64,000 nt of DNA from the NCBI RefSeq assembly GCF_024125425.1, contig NZ_JAMXWN010000006.1, positions 1 to 64,000 on the forward strand. Direction: 5' to 3'. The position numbers were made by a program, and so were the translations under genes. Positions within the stretch are counted from its first letter, which is position 1; each line of letters begins with the position of its first letter. Under the pieces are notes generated by a model that searched no databases, was not told the DNA's origin, and saw only the letters and a list, made by a program, of their open reading frames with translations. The DNA is from Sporolactobacillus kofuensis (GTDB lineage Bacteria > Bacillota > Bacilli > Bacillales > Sporolactobacillaceae). Positions 1 to 9,355 of the stretch are shown one piece after another.

Positions 1-50
1 TTTCAGCCCTATTGTTAGGATAGACATCTCCAAAATACGCTATAATTAAT

Positions 51-129
51 AGAATGAATGGATCATGTTCGAAATCATAGTGTCATTAACTAGGTTTGAG
101 GAGTAGCTCTTAATCAAATCATTCATTCT
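51..129. promoter_or_regulatory. Inverted repeat in the leader of fra
   Basis: AGAATGAATG at 51-60 is repeated as its exact reverse complement CATTCATTCT at 120-129, directly before the ribosome binding site TAGGAGGG of the downstream gene. A TATAAT hexamer lies at 41-46 with no convincing -35. If transcribed, the arms could form a long-range stem placing the Shine-Dalgarno at its base. Function is inference. Confidence 0.35.
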
Positions 130-144
130 TTAGGAGGGACTACC

Positions 145-516
145 ATGGATGTTTTTGCAGACTTTTTGGCGCGTATTGATAACCCCGACCGGCGCAAACG
201 AACGGAAGAAATTTTGGTGTGGGTTGCGCATAAATTTCCAAATTTGGACCCGCAAATCAAGTGGAATCAACCTATGTTTACCGATCATGGCACATTTATC
301 GTTGGCTTTTCCACAGCGAAGCATCATTTGAGCGTTTCACCTGAAGAAGTAGGGATAATGCACTTTGCCGAGGACATTGCACAAGCGGGTTATAGTGCTA
401 CCAAAGGATTGTTTCGGATTCCGTGGGCTGAGCCGGTAAATTACGAATTACTTGAGAAAATAATTACGTTTACTATCTCGGATAAGGCGGACTGTTCAAC
501 TTTTTGGCGAAAATAG
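145..516 (+). CDS. fra: Frataxin-like iron chaperone (Fra/YdhG, DUF1801)
   Basis: A 123-residue cytoplasmic protein of the DUF1801/YdhG family. The B. subtilis member Fra is about the same length and delivers iron to Fe-S cluster and haem synthesis. Visible family features are the N-terminal helical segment with [14 protein letters not shown], the IKWNQPMF strand near residue 40 and the HHLSVSPEE segment near residue 62. The ATG at 145 follows TAGGAGGG with good spacing. It stands alone, followed by the riboswitch-controlled potassium gene. Family assignment is confident; the iron-chaperone role rests on the B. subtilis homologue. Confidence 0.8.
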   Translation: MDVFADFLARIDNPDRRKRTEEILVWVAHKFPNLDPQIKWNQPMFTDHGTFIVGFSTAKHHLSVSPEEVGIMHFAEDIAQAGYSATKGLFRIPWAEPVNYELLEKIITFTISDKADCSTFWRK

Positions 517-623
517 AAACATAGGACCATGAAGTGTTTAAGAAATGTTAGCCAAACTCTAGTACAAACCAAGATCAGGATTAAAGCCTCTTAAAAGAAC
601 ATCTAGAGTTCATCTATTCTCTT

Positions 624-652
624 TACAGAGGGGAAATCCAAGCGTATAATTG
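624..652 (+). promoter_or_regulatory. Sigma-A promoter of the kup riboswitch leader
   Basis: TTTACA at 624-629, a 17-base spacer, and a perfect TATAAT at 647-652. Transcription would start just before the riboswitch. Confidence 0.75.
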
Positions 653-664
653 CTTCAAAATTGA

Positions 665-818
665 ATGATTCTTTATTCGCTGAATTCGTAAGGAGCGGGG
701 GAACCAATACTGTGATGACCAGCATCACTTGGGGTGAATCCTTTGACTTAGGGACGGGCTACTCTCATGGTCCGAATCCGACAGCTAACCTCGTAAGCGT
801 TAGGAGAGAGGACGTGAA
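665..818 (+). promoter_or_regulatory. c-di-AMP riboswitch (ydaO/yuaA class)
   Basis: The conserved blocks of the ydaO/yuaA class occur in order: GAGCGGGGGAACC at 693-705, GGGGTGAATCC at 731-741, TCCGAATCCGACAGCTAACC at 771-790, CTCGTAAGC at 790-798 and the closing TAGGAGAG. This class binds cyclic di-AMP and usually shuts off potassium uptake or wall-hydrolase genes when the ligand is high. A terminator follows at 840 and a Kup transporter at 1082, so an OFF switch on potassium import is the natural reading. No stray ORF interrupts it. Confidence 0.93.
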
Positions 819-839
819 CGAATGATCGAAAAATAATTC

Positions 840-870
840 GACCACAAGGTGGATCCTCTGTGGTCTTTTT
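840..870 (+). terminator. Conditional terminator of the c-di-AMP riboswitch
   Basis: GACCACA (840-846) pairs with TGTGGTC (859-865), followed by a T tract. It lies about 20 bases past the aptamer and 210 bases before kup, as expected for the expression platform. Confidence 0.8.
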
Positions 871-1081
871 GCTGTCTAGATTTTTCGTTGATAGGTATTC
901 ACCCTAATTAAGGACTTTACCTAAGTAATAATCTTAACGTTCATGTACTAGAATCAACCGTATCCCAAAAATATAAAAAGATTCAAACCGCTCTTATTAT
1001 GTTCTAAATAGGTCAGTCATCAGCTGTTCATTTAACGAGATTGAAAGACTAAAATTTTCAAAGAGGAGTTCAGTAAAGATT

Positions 1082-3115
1082 ATGGATAATAAAACGAACC
1101 AACGCTTGTCGCTTGGCGGCATGTTGGTTACTTTGGGTATTGTCTATGGCGATATTGGTACTTCACCGCTATACGTAATGAATGCAATTATATCTGATGC
1201 TGGAAAAATGCAGGATACGATTCCTGAATATATTATTGGTTCCGCGTCGTTAATCTTTTGGACGTTGATGATCATTACAACCGTAAAATATGTATTCATC
1301 GCGATGCGTGCAGATAACAATCATGAAGGCGGCATTTTTGCTTTGTATGCATTAATTCGCAATCGCGCCCGCTGGTTGATCTTTCCTGCACTCATAGGTG
1401 GCGCTGCGCTTTTAGCAGATGGAACGTTAACGCCAGCGGTGTCTGTAACCTCAGCGATTGAAGGCCTAAAAGGGCAACATCTTGGCCCGATTGAATTCAG
1501 CAACAATCAACTCGTTGTCGTTCTTGTTGTGACAGCGATTTTATTAGGGGTTTTCTTGATTCAACATTTTGGAACAGCTATTATTGGACGTTCATTTGGG
1601 CCAATCATGCTTCTATGGTTCATTTTTATCGGCGTTACAGGTTTTATGAGTATGTTAACACATTTGGAAATTTTAAAAGCATTTTCTCCTTACTATGCCA
1701 TTCAATTTTTATTTAGTCCGGTTAATAAAGCGGGACTGTTTATTCTGGGGAGCGTATTTCTAGCAACTACCGGAGCAGAAGCACTTTACTCGGACATGGG
1801 TCACGTCGGAAGGAAAAATATTTATGGAAGCTGGCCTTTTGTGTATCTTATGCTGACACTCAGTTATTTAGGTCAGGGTGCATGGGTGATCGGCCATTAC
1901 CAGGATGCTGCTTATCGTAACCTTTTAAATGTCAATCCTTTTTATGAGATGCTACCGGAACAAATAAGATTATTTGCGATTGTCATTGCTACTTTAGCAG
2001 CGATTATTGCTTCCCAAGCGTTGATCACCGGCAGTTATACATTGGTGAATGAAGCGATTGGTTTAAAATTTCTGCCTCGAATGTTGATTAAACGCCCGAG
2101 CAATATTCGGAATCAAATGTATATCCCCACCGTAAATTGGTTTTTGTGCATCATAACCTTGGGTATTGTTTGGTTGTTTCAAACCTCACAGCACATGGAA
2201 GCGGCTTATGGATTGGCCATCACCATAACGATGCTGATGACGACGCTACTGTTATTTGAATTTATCAAAGATAAGATTAATCAATGGGCTGCTCTTGGGA
2301 TGGTTCTGTTTTTTGGCATCATTGAAGTGCTCTTCCTGACGGCGAGTCTCGTCAAGTTTGCTCATGGAGGCTATTTAACGCTTTTCATTACCCTCGTAAT
2401 CCTTTTTGTTATGGTCGTTTGGTACTTCGGTAATAAGCTGCGTGAGAACTATGAACGAACGAGTGAATATGTTTCTTTGATGGACTATAGGAAACAGTTA
2501 ATTCAACTCAGCAACGATAGTACAGAGCTCCTTTACGCAACGAACCTCGTCTATATGACCAAAGTCGGACCCCATTACAGTATTAAAAGGAAAGTCCTGT
2601 ATTCAATTCTAGACAAGCGACCGAAACGGGCGAAAGTGTATTGGTTTGTAACGGTCAATGAAACCGATGCTCCATATGAAAGCCAATATACGGTAGATAT
2701 GCTGGGTACACGTAATATCATCAATGTACAGCTCTATCTCGGTTTTAAAAATGCACAACATGTGAATGTTTATGTCCGGCAGATCGTGAATGATCTTATT
2801 GATCAAAAGGTCATAGATTCACAATATCCTAAATATACAACGCTTAAAAATAGACGCGTCGGTGATTTTAAATTCGTCATCACAATGGAGCAGTTGATGG
2901 ATTTAGCGACCGACCCAAAGATGAGTCGCTGGGATCGTTTACTGATCGGTGGACGTATTTTTCTGCAAAACATCACAACTTCTCCTGCAATTTGGTACGG
3001 TTTGAAATTCAGTGAAGTTGTTGAAGAGCCCATCCCATTAATGCTCTATGATCCTGAAATTTTGCGCCTAAATCAAAAAGAAATACGCCATGCAGTGAAA
3101 GACACGGATCAATAA
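1082..3115 (+). CDS. kup: Potassium uptake protein Kup (KUP/HAK/KT family)
   Basis: A 677-residue proton-coupled potassium importer. The N-terminus carries the family signature [12 protein letters not shown] at about residues 22-33, followed by about 12 hydrophobic segments to residue 450 and a cytoplasmic C-terminal domain of about 220 residues, the usual Kup length. GAGGAG at 1063-1068 precedes the ATG at a somewhat long distance. The upstream c-di-AMP riboswitch with terminator indicates repression when cellular potassium and c-di-AMP are high, as for ktr and kimA genes in Bacillus. No partner subunit gene is needed or seen. Confidence 0.93.
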   Translation: MDNKTNQRLSLGGMLVTLGIVYGDIGTSPLYVMNAIISDAGKMQDTIPEYIIGSASLIFWTLMIITTVKYVFIAMRADNNHEGGIFALYALIRNRARWLIFPALIGGAALLADGTLTPAVSVTSAIEGLKGQHLGPIEFSNNQLVVVLVVTAILLGVFLIQHFGTAIIGRSFGPIMLLWFIFIGVTGFMSMLTHLEILKAFSPYYAIQFLFSPVNKAGLFILGSVFLATTGAEALYSDMGHVGRKNIYGSWPFVYLMLTLSYLGQGAWVIGHYQDAAYRNLLNVNPFYEMLPEQIRLFAIVIATLAAIIASQALITGSYTLVNEAIGLKFLPRMLIKRPSNIRNQMYIPTVNWFLCIITLGIVWLFQTSQHMEAAYGLAITITMLMTTLLLFEFIKDKINQWAALGMVLFFGIIEVLFLTASLVKFAHGGYLTLFITLVILFVMVVWYFGNKLRENYERTSEYVSLMDYRKQLIQLSNDSTELLYATNLVYMTKVGPHYSIKRKVLYSILDKRPKRAKVYWFVTVNETDAPYESQYTVDMLGTRNIINVQLYLGFKNAQHVNVYVRQIVNDLIDQKVIDSQYPKYTTLKNRRVGDFKFVITMEQLMDLATDPKMSRWDRLLIGGRIFLQNITTSPAIWYGLKFSEVVEEPIPLMLYDPEILRLNQKEIRHAVKDTDQ

Positions 3116-3171
3116 TACACCCATCAATGAAAAATAAAAAAATAGGCTACATGCGTGAAAGTTAGCCGAAA

Positions 3172-3204
3172 AACGAGTGGGATTTTTTCCGCTCGTTTTT
3201 TTAT
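3172..3204 (+). terminator. Terminator downstream of kup
   Basis: AACGAGTGG pairs with CCGCTCGTT (one G-T pair) around a T-rich loop, followed by a run of T. Confidence 0.75.
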
Positions 3205-3227
3205 AAGGAAGGAACGATTATGAAGAC

Positions 3228-3264
3228 TTGATTCGATTAATATAAGTGTATAATAATATAAGTG
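3228..3264 (+). promoter_or_regulatory. Promoter/operator region of the ars operon
   Basis: TTGATT at 3228-3233 and TATAAT at 3249-3254 (short spacer of 15). The -10 is flanked by two exact copies of AATATAAGTG (3239-3248 and 3255-3264), 16 bases apart, a candidate ArsR operator. The operator assignment is inference. Confidence 0.5.
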
Positions 3265-3291
3265 AACGAGAATATAAACGGAGGTAAATAT

Positions 3292-3621
3292 ATGTCCTTT
3301 GAGATTAGCGATGTCACAACGATCTCTTCGACACTCAAGCTGCTTGGTGATCGAACACGGTTAACGATCCTATCTCTTTTGAACCATCAGGAATTATGTG
3401 TCTGTGAATTAGTTGACTTATTAACTGTTTCTCAGCCGGCAATGAGCCAGCATCTTAAAAAACTTCGCCTTGCAGGACTTATTCGGGAACGGAAACAGGG
3501 GACCTGGGTGTATTACAGCTTAAATGAGGAGATTCCTCACTATGTGTCTGTAATCATTGATGCTCTTCCGGATCAAAAGATCGAAACATGCAGAAATCCG
3601 CAGTGTTGCGCATCTGAGTGA
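3292..3621 (+). CDS. arsR: Arsenic-responsive repressor ArsR
   Basis: A 109-residue winged-helix ArsR/SmtB repressor. ELCVCEL (Cys36 and Cys38) in the recognition-helix region is the classical type-1 As(III)/Sb(III) site, and extra cysteines lie in the tail CRNPQCC. The HTH helix SQPAMSQHLKKL follows. The start at 3292 has GGAGG seven bases upstream; a longer reading from 3262 lacks a ribosome binding site. It is the first gene of the ars operon, 59 bases before arsC, and most likely represses its own promoter until arsenite binds. Confidence 0.92.
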   Translation: MSFEISDVTTISSTLKLLGDRTRLTILSLLNHQELCVCELVDLLTVSQPAMSQHLKKLRLAGLIRERKQGTWVYYSLNEEIPHYVSVIIDALPDQKIETCRNPQCCASE

Positions 3622-3680
3622 TCTTATAGTATGTCTGAAGAATGGGATGTACAGAACAAGAAAAGGAAGGGAATGCAAAC

Positions 3681-4112
3681 ATGACAAAAAAATTGATTTA
3701 CTTTCTTTGCACGGGAAACTCCTGCAGAAGCCAGATGGCTGAAGGGTTCGGGAAAAAATATCTAGGAGCAGATTATGATGTGCGTTCGGCCGGTATTGAG
3801 GCCCATGGATTAAATCCGAATGCGGTGAAAGCGATGCAAGAAGTCGGTATTGATATAGCTACACAAACGTCAAAGCTTATTAATTCGGATCTTTTAAATC
3901 GTGCTTATCTAGTGGTGACGCTTTGTGGTGATGCAAAAGATCGCTGTCCGATGACACCGCCGCATGTGAGAAGAGAACATTGGGGATTTGATGATCCGGC
4001 AAAGGCTGAGGGAACGGATGAAGAAAAATGGGCAGTATTTCAACGTGTTCGTGATGGCATTGGTAAGCGCATCCAAAAATTTGTAGCGGAAGAAAAGGCA
4101 TTGAACCTTTAA
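3681..4112 (+). CDS. arsC: Thioredoxin-dependent arsenate reductase ArsC
   Basis: A 143-residue low-molecular-weight phosphatase-fold arsenate reductase that converts As(V) to As(III). The P-loop CTGNSCRS starts at Cys10, and the redox shuttle cysteines are Cys82 and Cys89 in LCGDAKDRC. This is the same numbering as B. subtilis ArsC, so thioredoxin is the likely reductant. The ATG at 3681 follows AAGGAAGGG; an upstream ATG at 3642 adds 13 unrelated residues and lacks a site. Second gene of the ars operon. Confidence 0.95.
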   Translation: MTKKLIYFLCTGNSCRSQMAEGFGKKYLGADYDVRSAGIEAHGLNPNAVKAMQEVGIDIATQTSKLINSDLLNRAYLVVTLCGDAKDRCPMTPPHVRREHWGFDDPAKAEGTDEEKWAVFQRVRDGIGKRIQKFVAEEKALNL

Positions 4113-4119
4113 ATAGGAG

Positions 4120-4332
4120 ATGAATCCAATTGAGGCTGAACGTCTGGCTGCTGATCTGAGGAGAGCAGGAATTGCACCAACATGGTGGATCGTAAACCAA
4201 AGTTTGATCATGACAGATACCGCTCATCCGTTACTTAAAAAGCGTGCGGAAAACGAACGCGTTTGGATTGAACGGGTGGAAAAAGATTCAAACCATCAGT
4301 TTGCTGTTATTCCATGGCAAAAAAGAGAGTAA
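4120..4332 (+). pseudogene. arsA remnant: C-terminal fragment of the arsenite ATPase
   Basis: The 70 codons resemble only the extreme C-terminus of the ArsA pump ATPase: EAERLAADLRRAGIAPTWW, then VNQSL, HPLLKKRAENE and a final AVIPWQ. The Walker A loop, signature and metal-binding cysteines are absent and no upstream sequence encodes them. TAGGAG touches the ATG with no spacer, so initiation is doubtful. It sits exactly where arsA is found in arsRDABC operons, between arsC and arsB, implying deletion of arsD and most of arsA. A retained small protein cannot be excluded. Confidence 0.7.
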
Positions 4333-4424
4333 CCAAGCCGCTCAAAAAAGCATAAAAGAGCATTTCTACTCCATTTTATTGTTTTATTTGACTTAATCTT
4401 TGTAGGAGAATAGGTGAACCGACG

Positions 4425-5720
4425 ATGTCTGCAATTTTAGCTTTATTAGTCTTTTTACTCACGCTGACGCTCGTGATTTGGCAGCCGAAAAATCTATCGA
4501 TCGGCTGGTCGGCATGCGGAGGCGCACTGATCGCACTGCTTGTCGGTGTGGTTCATATTCATGATGTCTGGACGGTAACCGGCATTATCTGGAATGCCAC
4601 GCTTGCCTTTGTAGCAATTATCATCATTTCATTAATTTTAGATCATATTGGCTTCTTTGAATGGGCAGCGCTGCACATGGCTCGCTTGGCCAATGGGCAT
4701 GGCATTCGTATGTTCCTTTTAATTTCGATTCTCGGCGCTTTCATCTCGGCCCTTTTTGCCAATGATGGCGGGGCGTTAATTCTGACGCCGATTGTTTTAG
4801 CAATGGTTCGGGCTTTGAAATTTGAGGAACAACGTGTGTTTCCTTTTGTGATTGCCAGCGGATTTATTGCCGATACGACCTCTTTGCCTTTAGTAGTTAG
4901 TAACCTAGTAAACATTGTTTCCGCTGATTTTTTTGGTATTTCATTTGGACGCTATGCACTACATATGATGATTCCAACACTCTTTTCACTAATTATGAGT
5001 ATTGTTGTACTCTATCTCTATTTTCGTAAAGGCTGGCCACAACACTACCAACCATCTGATTTGAAGAAGCCGTCATTAGCACTGAAGGATATCCGCATGT
5101 TTCATCTTTCATGGTTTGTTCTAGCCGCCTTGGTGATTGGCTATTTTGTCAGCAGCCTCGCTAAGATCCCAGTGTCCTTTGTTGCACTCGGTGTTGCATT
5201 TATATTCTTATTCCTTGGAAGTCGGAGTTCTGCCATTCATACCAAAACCATTCTAAAAAGCGCCCCATGGAGTATCGTATTCTTTTCATTAGGCATGTAC
5301 GTTGTCGTCTATGGACTAAGAAACGCAGGAATTATTCATCTGCTCTCTCAAGTCATTGAAGCGGGCGCGCATGGTGGGTTGTTCTTCGGCACACTCATCA
5401 TGGGTTTTCTTTCTGCTATTTTGTCGGCCCTTATGAACAATTTGCCGACTGTCATGATCAACGCATTGTCTATTGATGCGACCTCAATCACTGGAGTCAT
5501 GCATCACGCACTCGTTTATGCGAATGTAGTCGGTGCTGATCTTGGCCCGAAGATGACCCCGATTGGTTCACTGGCTACCTTACTATGGCTTCACGTGCTC
5601 TCTGAAAAAGGGGTTAAGATCCGATGGGGAGAATACTTTAGAATCGGCATTGTGATCACTATTCCGGTTCTGTTTGTCACACTGGTTGGTGTTTATTTAT
5701 CCATCCTTATCTTTGGCTAA
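4425..5720 (+). CDS. arsB: Arsenite efflux transporter ArsB
   Basis: A 431-residue ArsB/NhaD-superfamily membrane protein with about 11-12 hydrophobic segments. Family motifs include FANDGGALILTPIVLAM near residue 105, ASGFIADTTSLPL near residue 145 and MNNLPTVM near residue 345. It expels arsenite (and antimonite) by proton exchange and can work without ArsA, which fits the loss of arsA here. It lies 92 bases after the arsA remnant, with AGGAGA at 4404, and closes the operon before a strong terminator. Confidence 0.92.
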   Translation: MSAILALLVFLLTLTLVIWQPKNLSIGWSACGGALIALLVGVVHIHDVWTVTGIIWNATLAFVAIIIISLILDHIGFFEWAALHMARLANGHGIRMFLLISILGAFISALFANDGGALILTPIVLAMVRALKFEEQRVFPFVIASGFIADTTSLPLVVSNLVNIVSADFFGISFGRYALHMMIPTLFSLIMSIVVLYLYFRKGWPQHYQPSDLKKPSLALKDIRMFHLSWFVLAALVIGYFVSSLAKIPVSFVALGVAFIFLFLGSRSSAIHTKTILKSAPWSIVFFSLGMYVVVYGLRNAGIIHLLSQVIEAGAHGGLFFGTLIMGFLSAILSALMNNLPTVMINALSIDATSITGVMHHALVYANVVGADLGPKMTPIGSLATLLWLHVLSEKGVKIRWGEYFRIGIVITIPVLFVTLVGVYLSILIFG

Positions 5721-5763
5721 AATAAATTAGGGTAAGAAAGAAGTTAACTTAATCATATAAACG

Positions 5764-5809
5764 GGAACCGATCGTCATGAGAAGAAAAACTCATCGATCG
5801 GTTCTTTGC
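5764..5809 (+). terminator. Terminator of the ars operon
   Basis: GAACCGATCG pairs with CGATCGGTTC, extended inside by ATGAG/CTCAT around an A-rich loop, then TTT. Confidence 0.75.
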
Positions 5810-5985
5810 ATGCTTAGAACTATCAAAGCAATAAAAGCAGTTACTTCATTATGGATGAGCTACCTAGGAGTAGAGAGCGGCTCGTGATCGTACCAAAACA
5901 CTAAACGTATTCGGTAATTTTTTCTTCTAAATTGGGGAATACGTAGAGGGGAAACGTATGCCGATTAATGGATGTAAAATATGAG

Positions 5986-6014
5986 TTGACAGTCAAAAAA
6001 CATACTATTAATAT
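5986..6014 (+). promoter_or_regulatory. Promoter of the amino-acid transport operon
   Basis: TTGACA at 5986-5991, 17-base spacer, TAATAT at 6009-6014, about 120 bases before the first gene. The rest of the 5810-6132 gap is AT-rich and shows no recognised riboswitch. Confidence 0.65.
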
Positions 6015-6132
6015 AGGATTTATAATTTTAATTTGATATAACGATTTTTCAGGTTAAACAATTAATAATAATAAAGTCAATTCTCAAATACTTAACTATT
6101 TTTTCCTTATCAAAATGGGGGTTAGAAAAATT

Positions 6133-6942
6133 ATGACGAAATCATTGTATGCCATTGGTGGCGGCCAAATGGTTGAGGCGATTATTCGTGCATCGCTGAA
6201 AAATCAAGCGATATCAGCTGAGACAACGCATGTTGTCGACATCAGTACGGATCGGTTGAACTATTTAACAAGCACATATCATCTTTCAACGAGTCGTGAA
6301 CTTCAAGCCAACGCGCTTCAGGAAGCAGATTTAATTTTGCTCGGCGTTCGACCACAAGATGATTGGGCAGGTATTTCTAAGCAGATTGGTGCAAGTGGCC
6401 AAAAGAAAACGCTAATCTCTATTGTTGCTGGGGTCACCATCGAGCAATTGACAGACGCAATCGGAGATGAAAATTATCCTGTTGTTCGTATTATCCCGAA
6501 CACACTTACAGATACGGGATTCGGCGTTTCCGGAGCAGCGCTGAACGCGGCAGCGAAGCAAGAGGATGTGGAGGAATTTCTCAAGAGTTTTGGAAAAGTC
6601 GATTACATTCCTGAAAAACAAATTGATATCTATACGGGTTATGCAATTGCCGGACCTAATTATGTATACAACTTTTATCTAGCCCTAACAAATGCCGGGG
6701 TACTCGGCGGCTTGTCGAGAAAACAAGCAAATGAAATCGCACTTGAAAACTTGCAAGGCGCGGCGAAAATGCTGGAGATTACGGGTAAGCACCCCTATGA
6801 ATTGCTGGACATCAACAATTCGGCTGGCGGCGTCGGCATCACTGCTCAGCATGAGCTGGATGCCAGTGACTTTGCAGCGGGTGTCCAGAATGCGGTATTG
6901 GCAGCGATCAAACGGACGACAGAATTGGGAAAGGAGGGTTAA
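6133..6942 (+). CDS. ProC-like pyrroline-5-carboxylate/imine reductase
   Basis: A 269-residue protein with an N-terminal Rossmann fold (AIGGGQMVEAII) and the ProC-type helical C-terminal dimerisation domain (NAGVLGGLSRKQA, then GAAKML and HPYELLDINNS). Pyrroline-5-carboxylate reductase makes proline with NAD(P)H. The ProC signature is altered: the usual SPGGTT block reads SAGGVGI, and the usual GSGPAY-like segment reads AGPNYVY, so the substrate may be another cyclic or secondary imine. Start 6133 is chosen over 6115 because G-rich sequence (GGGGG, 6117-6121) is usable only there. First gene of the operon, four bases before the next. Confidence 0.7.
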   Translation: MTKSLYAIGGGQMVEAIIRASLKNQAISAETTHVVDISTDRLNYLTSTYHLSTSRELQANALQEADLILLGVRPQDDWAGISKQIGASGQKKTLISIVAGVTIEQLTDAIGDENYPVVRIIPNTLTDTGFGVSGAALNAAAKQEDVEEFLKSFGKVDYIPEKQIDIYTGYAIAGPNYVYNFYLALTNAGVLGGLSRKQANEIALENLQGAAKMLEITGKHPYELLDINNSAGGVGITAQHELDASDFAAGVQNAVLAAIKRTTELGKEG

Positions 6943-6945
6943 AGA

Positions 6946-7716
6946 ATGGCCGTTTTGAATTGGGATCACACCATGATCAATGTTCGAGATGTTGATGAGG
7001 CTGCCAAGTTTTTCGGTGATCATGGCATAGTCTTTGTACGCGGCGGCCGTCATGAACGATGGGGCACTGAAAATGCCTTAGGTTATTTTGGTTTGAATTA
7101 TATTGAGCTTCTTTCCGTCTACGATAATGATCGAGTAAAGCACTTTTCCCGTGCCGATGCTTCTGCCGTCTATGACGCAGTTCAAGATTACAATCGGAAC
7201 GTACAGCGGATTAATACAATTGCGATCCGTACGACAGATATTAAAGAAACACATGATCGTTTGAAAAAAGCTGGAATAAACGTTGGCACAGTGGAAGAGG
7301 GTCAGCGTTTGGATGAACAGGGACACCTGATCACCTGGTCGATTTTCTTCATTGACGACACCATTGACGGGTTGCCCTATCCGTTCTTTATTCAATGGCA
7401 AGGCAGCGACCAAGAGCGCAAACAAAAACTTATCGAACAAGGCTTAATCGTACAACATCCTGCTGGAGATCTAGGAGTTCGGCAAGCCGTTTTCCATGTT
7501 CCGGATCCGGAAAAAGTTGCTGAAATCTGGGGAGAATTAGTGGAAAGCAGTCCTGAGCAAACAGATATCGGTTACCAGGTTCCATTAGGCGACCGGCAAT
7601 TGATCTTTAAGCAGGGTACAGAGAACCACGTCGTCCAACTGACTTTTGAAGGCGCAGGCGATCAATTAAAAAAACAAGAATTAACGCTTGATCACATAAA
7701 GTTTTCATTTAACTAA
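6946..7716 (+). CDS. Glyoxalase-fold (VOC, Glyoxalase_3-like) protein
   Basis: A 256-residue cytoplasmic protein of the vicinal-oxygen-chelate superfamily. The N-terminal module begins LNWDHTMINVRDVDEAAKFF, and a second module carries VFHVPDPEKVAEIW near residue 185, the two-module layout of Glyoxalase_3-type proteins. Members bind a divalent metal and act on diverse small molecules, so the substrate cannot be named. GGAGGGTTAAAGA precedes the ATG, and the gene sits four bases after the ProC-like gene and 14 bases before the transporter's binding protein, so it is in the same transcript. Confidence 0.6.
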   Translation: MAVLNWDHTMINVRDVDEAAKFFGDHGIVFVRGGRHERWGTENALGYFGLNYIELLSVYDNDRVKHFSRADASAVYDAVQDYNRNVQRINTIAIRTTDIKETHDRLKKAGINVGTVEEGQRLDEQGHLITWSIFFIDDTIDGLPYPFFIQWQGSDQERKQKLIEQGLIVQHPAGDLGVRQAVFHVPDPEKVAEIWGELVESSPEQTDIGYQVPLGDRQLIFKQGTENHVVQLTFEGAGDQLKKQELTLDHIKFSFN

Positions 7717-7730
7717 GGGGGAGCAATATC

Positions 7731-8612
7731 ATGAAAAAATTGGATAAGATTATTATTGGCATTGTAGCAGTAGTTGTTATTGTTTTTGCAGGCATTTACT
7801 TTATTGGAAACCATGGTTCAAATAAAGCGCAATCTTCTGGGAAGGCTAGCTCGAACAAACCAACGGTGATCAAAGTAGCTTATGCAACCACGAACTTCCC
7901 GATTACTTATCAAAACAGCAAGAAGCAGGGCGACGGTTATGACGTTGCGGTGATGCGTGAAGTCGATAAACTGTTGCCTCAGTACAAATTCGACTATGTA
8001 GGCACCAGTGACGATGACGTGCTCATCGGTGTAAAAAGTGACAAGTATCAAGTCGGCGTGAAGAATGTGTTCTACACTGCAGACCGTGCTAAGACCTATC
8101 TTTATCCAAAGAACTATTTAGGTGTGAGTGACTCCGGATTTGTTGTCCGGACAAAAGACAAGGATAAGTTCGGTGGTTTAGCTAAGTTGGCAAATAATAA
8201 AGGTAAGTTGGTTCCAATCGCTCCGCAAAACGGACAATACGCAGTAATTGCTGATTATAACAAGACACATAATCCTAAGATTGATCTAGGTAGTGCCGAT
8301 ACGTTTGTCGTTTCAGATGCTTTGAAATGGGTCAATGAAGGCCGTTATGATGCCTTCTTCGCAATCCGTCCGATGTATGAAGCGAATGTTGAAAAGAAAA
8401 ACGGTGCCAATGCGGATTTGAAAGGCAAGCTCACCTATGTGACATTGGGTGGAATCAAGACGTACCCACTGTTTAATAAGGATCAGAAAGCATTAGCCGC
8501 AGCTTATGACAAGGCGATTAAGAAGGTTATCGACTCTGGCAAGGCTGCACAACTCTCTGAAAAATATTTTGGTCAGGATAACTTCAAGCTGTTGAATAAG
8601 CCGTTTAAATAA
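7731..8612 (+). CDS. Amino-acid ABC transporter substrate-binding protein, membrane-anchored
   Basis: A 293-residue family-3 solute-binding protein. After a hydrophobic segment at residues 7-26 and a Ser/Lys-rich linker come the typical features VAYATTNFPITYQ, GYDVAVMREV and YPKNYLGVSDSGF. Unlike most Gram-positive binding proteins it has no lipobox cysteine, so the hydrophobic segment is probably an uncleaved anchor or a signal peptide with an unclear site. AAGGGGGAG precedes the ATG. Two permeases and an ATPase follow. Layout resembles TcyJ/K-L-M-N systems for cystine and related sulfur compounds, but the ligand is not shown by sequence. Confidence 0.85.
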   Translation: MKKLDKIIIGIVAVVVIVFAGIYFIGNHGSNKAQSSGKASSNKPTVIKVAYATTNFPITYQNSKKQGDGYDVAVMREVDKLLPQYKFDYVGTSDDDVLIGVKSDKYQVGVKNVFYTADRAKTYLYPKNYLGVSDSGFVVRTKDKDKFGGLAKLANNKGKLVPIAPQNGQYAVIADYNKTHNPKIDLGSADTFVVSDALKWVNEGRYDAFFAIRPMYEANVEKKNGANADLKGKLTYVTLGGIKTYPLFNKDQKALAAAYDKAIKKVIDSGKAAQLSEKYFGQDNFKLLNKPFK

Positions 8613-8642
8613 GTTGAGCAAATAAAAGATGAGGTTATGTAA

Positions 8643-9341
8643 ATGGAGAACATTAAATTAATCATTAATTTCTTAGGTCAACTGCTACCAGCCATTAACA
8701 TTACCTTAATTGTATCGGTATCCTCGATTGTATTGGGAAGTCTGCTGGGTTTAGGCCTGGCAGCTGCCAAACAAAGTGAATCGGCTATTTTGCGAGTGTT
8801 TGCCTCGATCTACGTGAGTGTGATTCGGGCAACGCCGTCAATCATCATGATCTTCGTCGTGTATTATGGAATGCCGCTCTTTTTTAGTGCCTGGTTCCAT
8901 ATAAACATTGAGGGCTGGAACCGCATGTACTTTGTCATCATTGCGTTAACGCTGCTGTTTTCAGCACCGGTTTCAGAAATTATGCGTTCAGCCTATGGAT
9001 CGGTTTCCAAGGGGCAAACAGAGGCCGGATTAATGGTCGGTATGACGCCGTTCCAGACTTTTTACCGGATCGTCTTGCCGCAGGCATTTGTTGTCGCACT
9101 ACCGAACTTTGCAAATTCAGTCATTAACCTAATGAAAGAAGGCGCACTGACCTTCACGATCGGGGTTGTTGATATGGTGGCAAAGGCGCAGATGATTGTG
9201 GCGAATAATTCCGGTGGCTATGCTTGGCAGACCTATTGTGCTTTGGCATTGATTTACTGGGTCATTTCATTGGCTATTGACAAAGGCGTGACCTTGGTTG
9301 AGAAATCCTATCAGGCAAAAAGAAAAACGATTGCCGCTTAA
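8643..9341 (+). CDS. Amino-acid ABC transporter permease 1
   Basis: A 232-residue inner-membrane permease of the HisM/GlnP type, with about five hydrophobic segments. The coupling loop [22 protein letters not shown] near residues 128-150 is the contact with the ATPase. It precedes a second, related permease by 14 bases, so the channel is probably a heterodimer. TGAGGTTATGTAA provides the ribosome binding site. Confidence 0.88.
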   Translation: MENIKLIINFLGQLLPAINITLIVSVSSIVLGSLLGLGLAAAKQSESAILRVFASIYVSVIRATPSIIMIFVVYYGMPLFFSAWFHINIEGWNRMYFVIIALTLLFSAPVSEIMRSAYGSVSKGQTEAGLMVGMTPFQTFYRIVLPQAFVVALPNFANSVINLMKEGALTFTIGVVDMVAKAQMIVANNSGGYAWQTYCALALIYWVISLAIDKGVTLVEKSYQAKRKTIAA

Positions 9342-9355
9342 GGGGAGCATCTTAA

